From the NCBI GenBank assembly GCA_028697015.1, contig JAQVFW010000002.1:69287-120441 (forward strand): DNA of 51,155 bases, given 5' to 3'. Source of the stretch: Candidatus Paceibacterota bacterium (GTDB lineage Bacteria; Patescibacteriota; Minisyncoccia; Minisyncoccales; GWA2-38-27). Positions 50,268-51,155 of the stretch are shown piece after piece. The notes beneath the pieces were generated by a model. It saw only the letters and a list, made by a program, of their open reading frames with translations. It ran no database searches and was not told where the DNA came from. A program made the position numbers and the translations under genes. Each line of letters starts with the position of its first letter. The stretch's first letter is position 1.

Positions 50268-50966
50268 TCAATTTTCTTTAAATAAACTGGGATTTTCTTC
50301 TTCAAATCTTTTTATCATTCGATTAAAAATGGGAATTTCTTTTCTTTTAAGATAAAGATAACTGGAAAAAGAAGCAATTAAAGCGCCCATTGCGTCCAAA
50401 ATAAGGTCAATCATCGTATCTATCACCCCAAGACGGCTATCGCAAAAATATTCTAAATCACAAAGGTCTCTGGCCCTTTGCATATTTTCCCCAAAAAGAG
50501 AGTCCACTGAAAATTCAAAAATCTCCCATAATACGCCAAGCGAAAGTGCAAAACAAAAAGCAAAAATTGCAATCGTGCCATGACTTGCCTTAAACTTATT
50601 ATTTTTATAAAGAACATATAAAATTAGAAAACCGATGAATCCAAGGCCAATTCCGGCTAAAAAGTGGAGCATTGAATCCCACCACCAAAATTTGACATAA
50701 AATTCTCCTACTCCTCCTAGAAAAACTCCGGCATAAGCAAATAAAACAATTAAAACTTGGAATTCTGCCGGAAGTTCAATTTTATAACTCCTCTCTATTA
50801 TTTTAGGAAAGAAAGTAAGAAAAAAAGTTAAAGCGCTAAAAAAAACAAAAATCCAGTTATTTTCAATAACGCTTGCAACAATAGCGACAATCAAAATAAT
50901 CCTAATAATCAAGCTGAAAACAATCCAAAACTTTTTTGATCTTTCCAGTTTAAAAAAATTATCCAT
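50268..50966 (-). CDS. DUF2238-type integral membrane protein
   Basis: A 232-residue protein with about six membrane helices. YVKFWWWDSMLHFLAGIGLGFIGFLIL and FALSLGVLWEIFEFSVDSLFG resemble the DUF2238 (YjdF) family motifs DxxLHxxxG and WEIxE, and DTMIDLILDAMGALIA matches the conserved D-x-x-x-D-x-x-x-D-x-x-G end. The function of the family is unknown. It is the first gene before the MacA-like adaptor and carries its own promoter near the neighbouring transposase end. Confidence 0.83.
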   Translation of the reverse strand: MDNFFKLERSKKFWIVFSLIIRIILIVAIVASVIENNWIFVFFSALTFFLTFFPKIIERSYKIELPAEFQVLIVLFAYAGVFLGGVGEFYVKFWWWDSMLHFLAGIGLGFIGFLILYVLYKNNKFKASHGTIAIFAFCFALSLGVLWEIFEFSVDSLFGENMQRARDLCDLEYFCDSRLGVIDTMIDLILDAMGALIASFSSYLYLKRKEIPIFNRMIKRFEEENPSLFKEN

Positions 50967-50995
50967 TTTTCCAGTTTTTCAGATATTCTTTCTTT

Positions 50996-51023
50996 ATTAT
51001 AGCCGAAAAAAGAAATAATTCAA
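50996..51023 (-). promoter_or_regulatory. Promoter of the DUF2238-MacAB-like unit, abutting a transposase end
   Basis: On the minus strand TTGAAT (51023-51018), 16 bases, TATAAT (51001-50996). The -35 overlaps the TGA stop of the truncated transposase (51022-51020), so an insertion sequence end may supply or replace the -35. Confidence 0.55.
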
Positions 51024-51155
51024 ATAAATGTATAACCCCACCCTATTCTGGACTCTTGAGACATGTTAAGAATAATTGGTTGCTGTGTCTGCCATTGTAG
51101 CATAAATTGCATTGGAGACAATTTGTTTTGAAAGGCGCAGTGTACTCGCTTGGTA
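51020..51155 (-). mobile_element. Insertion-sequence transposase, C-terminal fragment cut by the window edge
   Basis: On the minus strand from 51154 the frame reads TKRVHCAFQNKLSPMQFML and then WQTQQPIIL to a TGA at 51020. The pattern of Arg-x-His followed by SPxQ/Y-x-x-L is the C-terminal end of the integrase core (rve) of IS3/IS481-like transposases. Only about 44 residues are visible, so intactness of the element and family cannot be judged. Terminal inverted repeats were not identified. Confidence 0.7.

Overview
The window is a compact, AT-rich bacterial chromosome segment. It most resembles a member of the Candidate Phyla Radiation (Patescibacteria, Parcubacteria-like). The grounds are small intergenic gaps, many leaderless or Shine-Dalgarno-free housekeeping genes, lysine/glutamate-rich tails on ribosomal proteins, a short DnaX, large mosaic surface proteins of unknown function, and scattered single-copy tRNA genes. 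TGA, TAA and TAG all act as ordinary stops, so there is no sign of the UGA recoding known from Gracilibacteria and Absconditabacteria. The lineage call is inferred from gene style, not from a marker phylogeny.

Layout. 0-3 kb: a Fur-family regulator with a palindromic operator, followed by a zinc/manganese ABC importer (znuA-znuC-znuB). 3-7.5 kb (minus): a 1,251-residue mosaic cell-surface protein and a frameshifted type IV pilin-like gene. 7.6-11.6 kb (minus): translation and RNA genes rpmF-nusB-rnc-rpsP-khpA-trmD, then tRNA-Tyr, tRNA-Thr, rpmG and tRNA-Trp. 11.7-12.8 kb (plus): an orphan locus with a strong promoter, highly structured leaders and two small genes of unknown function. 12.8-21 kb (minus): TraX-like and GNAT proteins, a DUF333-FKBP fusion, a beta-CASP nuclease, a U32 protein and several unknown proteins. 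21-24.2 kb (minus): tRNA-Gln overlapped by a frameshifted HTH gene, then dnaX, gtrA and a small-multidrug-export-like protein. 24.2-27.6 kb (plus): cysS-dnaB-recR.

27.6-31.1 kb (minus): rplU, rmuC, a CaCA exchanger and an amino-acid permease. 31.2-32.2 kb: two small stand-alone genes around tRNA-Glu, one behind a terminator/antiterminator-like leader. 32.2-36.2 kb (minus): the division cluster mraZ-rsmH-ftsL-ftsI plus a degenerate Mur-ligase-like gene, with a recognisable MraZ operator. 36.3-43.0 kb (plus): two related sets of membrane-anchored surface proteins, the first split by an in-frame amber codon. 43.0-46.7 kb (minus): a membrane-tethered Clp-like double AAA+ protein with two membrane-protein partners. 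46.8-51 kb (minus): a MacAB-like tripartite export operon behind a DUF2238 protein. The window closes inside a transposase.

The strongest leads for something undescribed are the paired VirB2-like/cysteine-rich surface modules with the convergent membrane-bound Clp-like operon (36.3-46.7 kb), the structured orphan locus at 11.7-12.8 kb, and the tRNA-overlapping HTH element at 21.1-21.8 kb. No CRISPR array, prophage or known defence system was seen.
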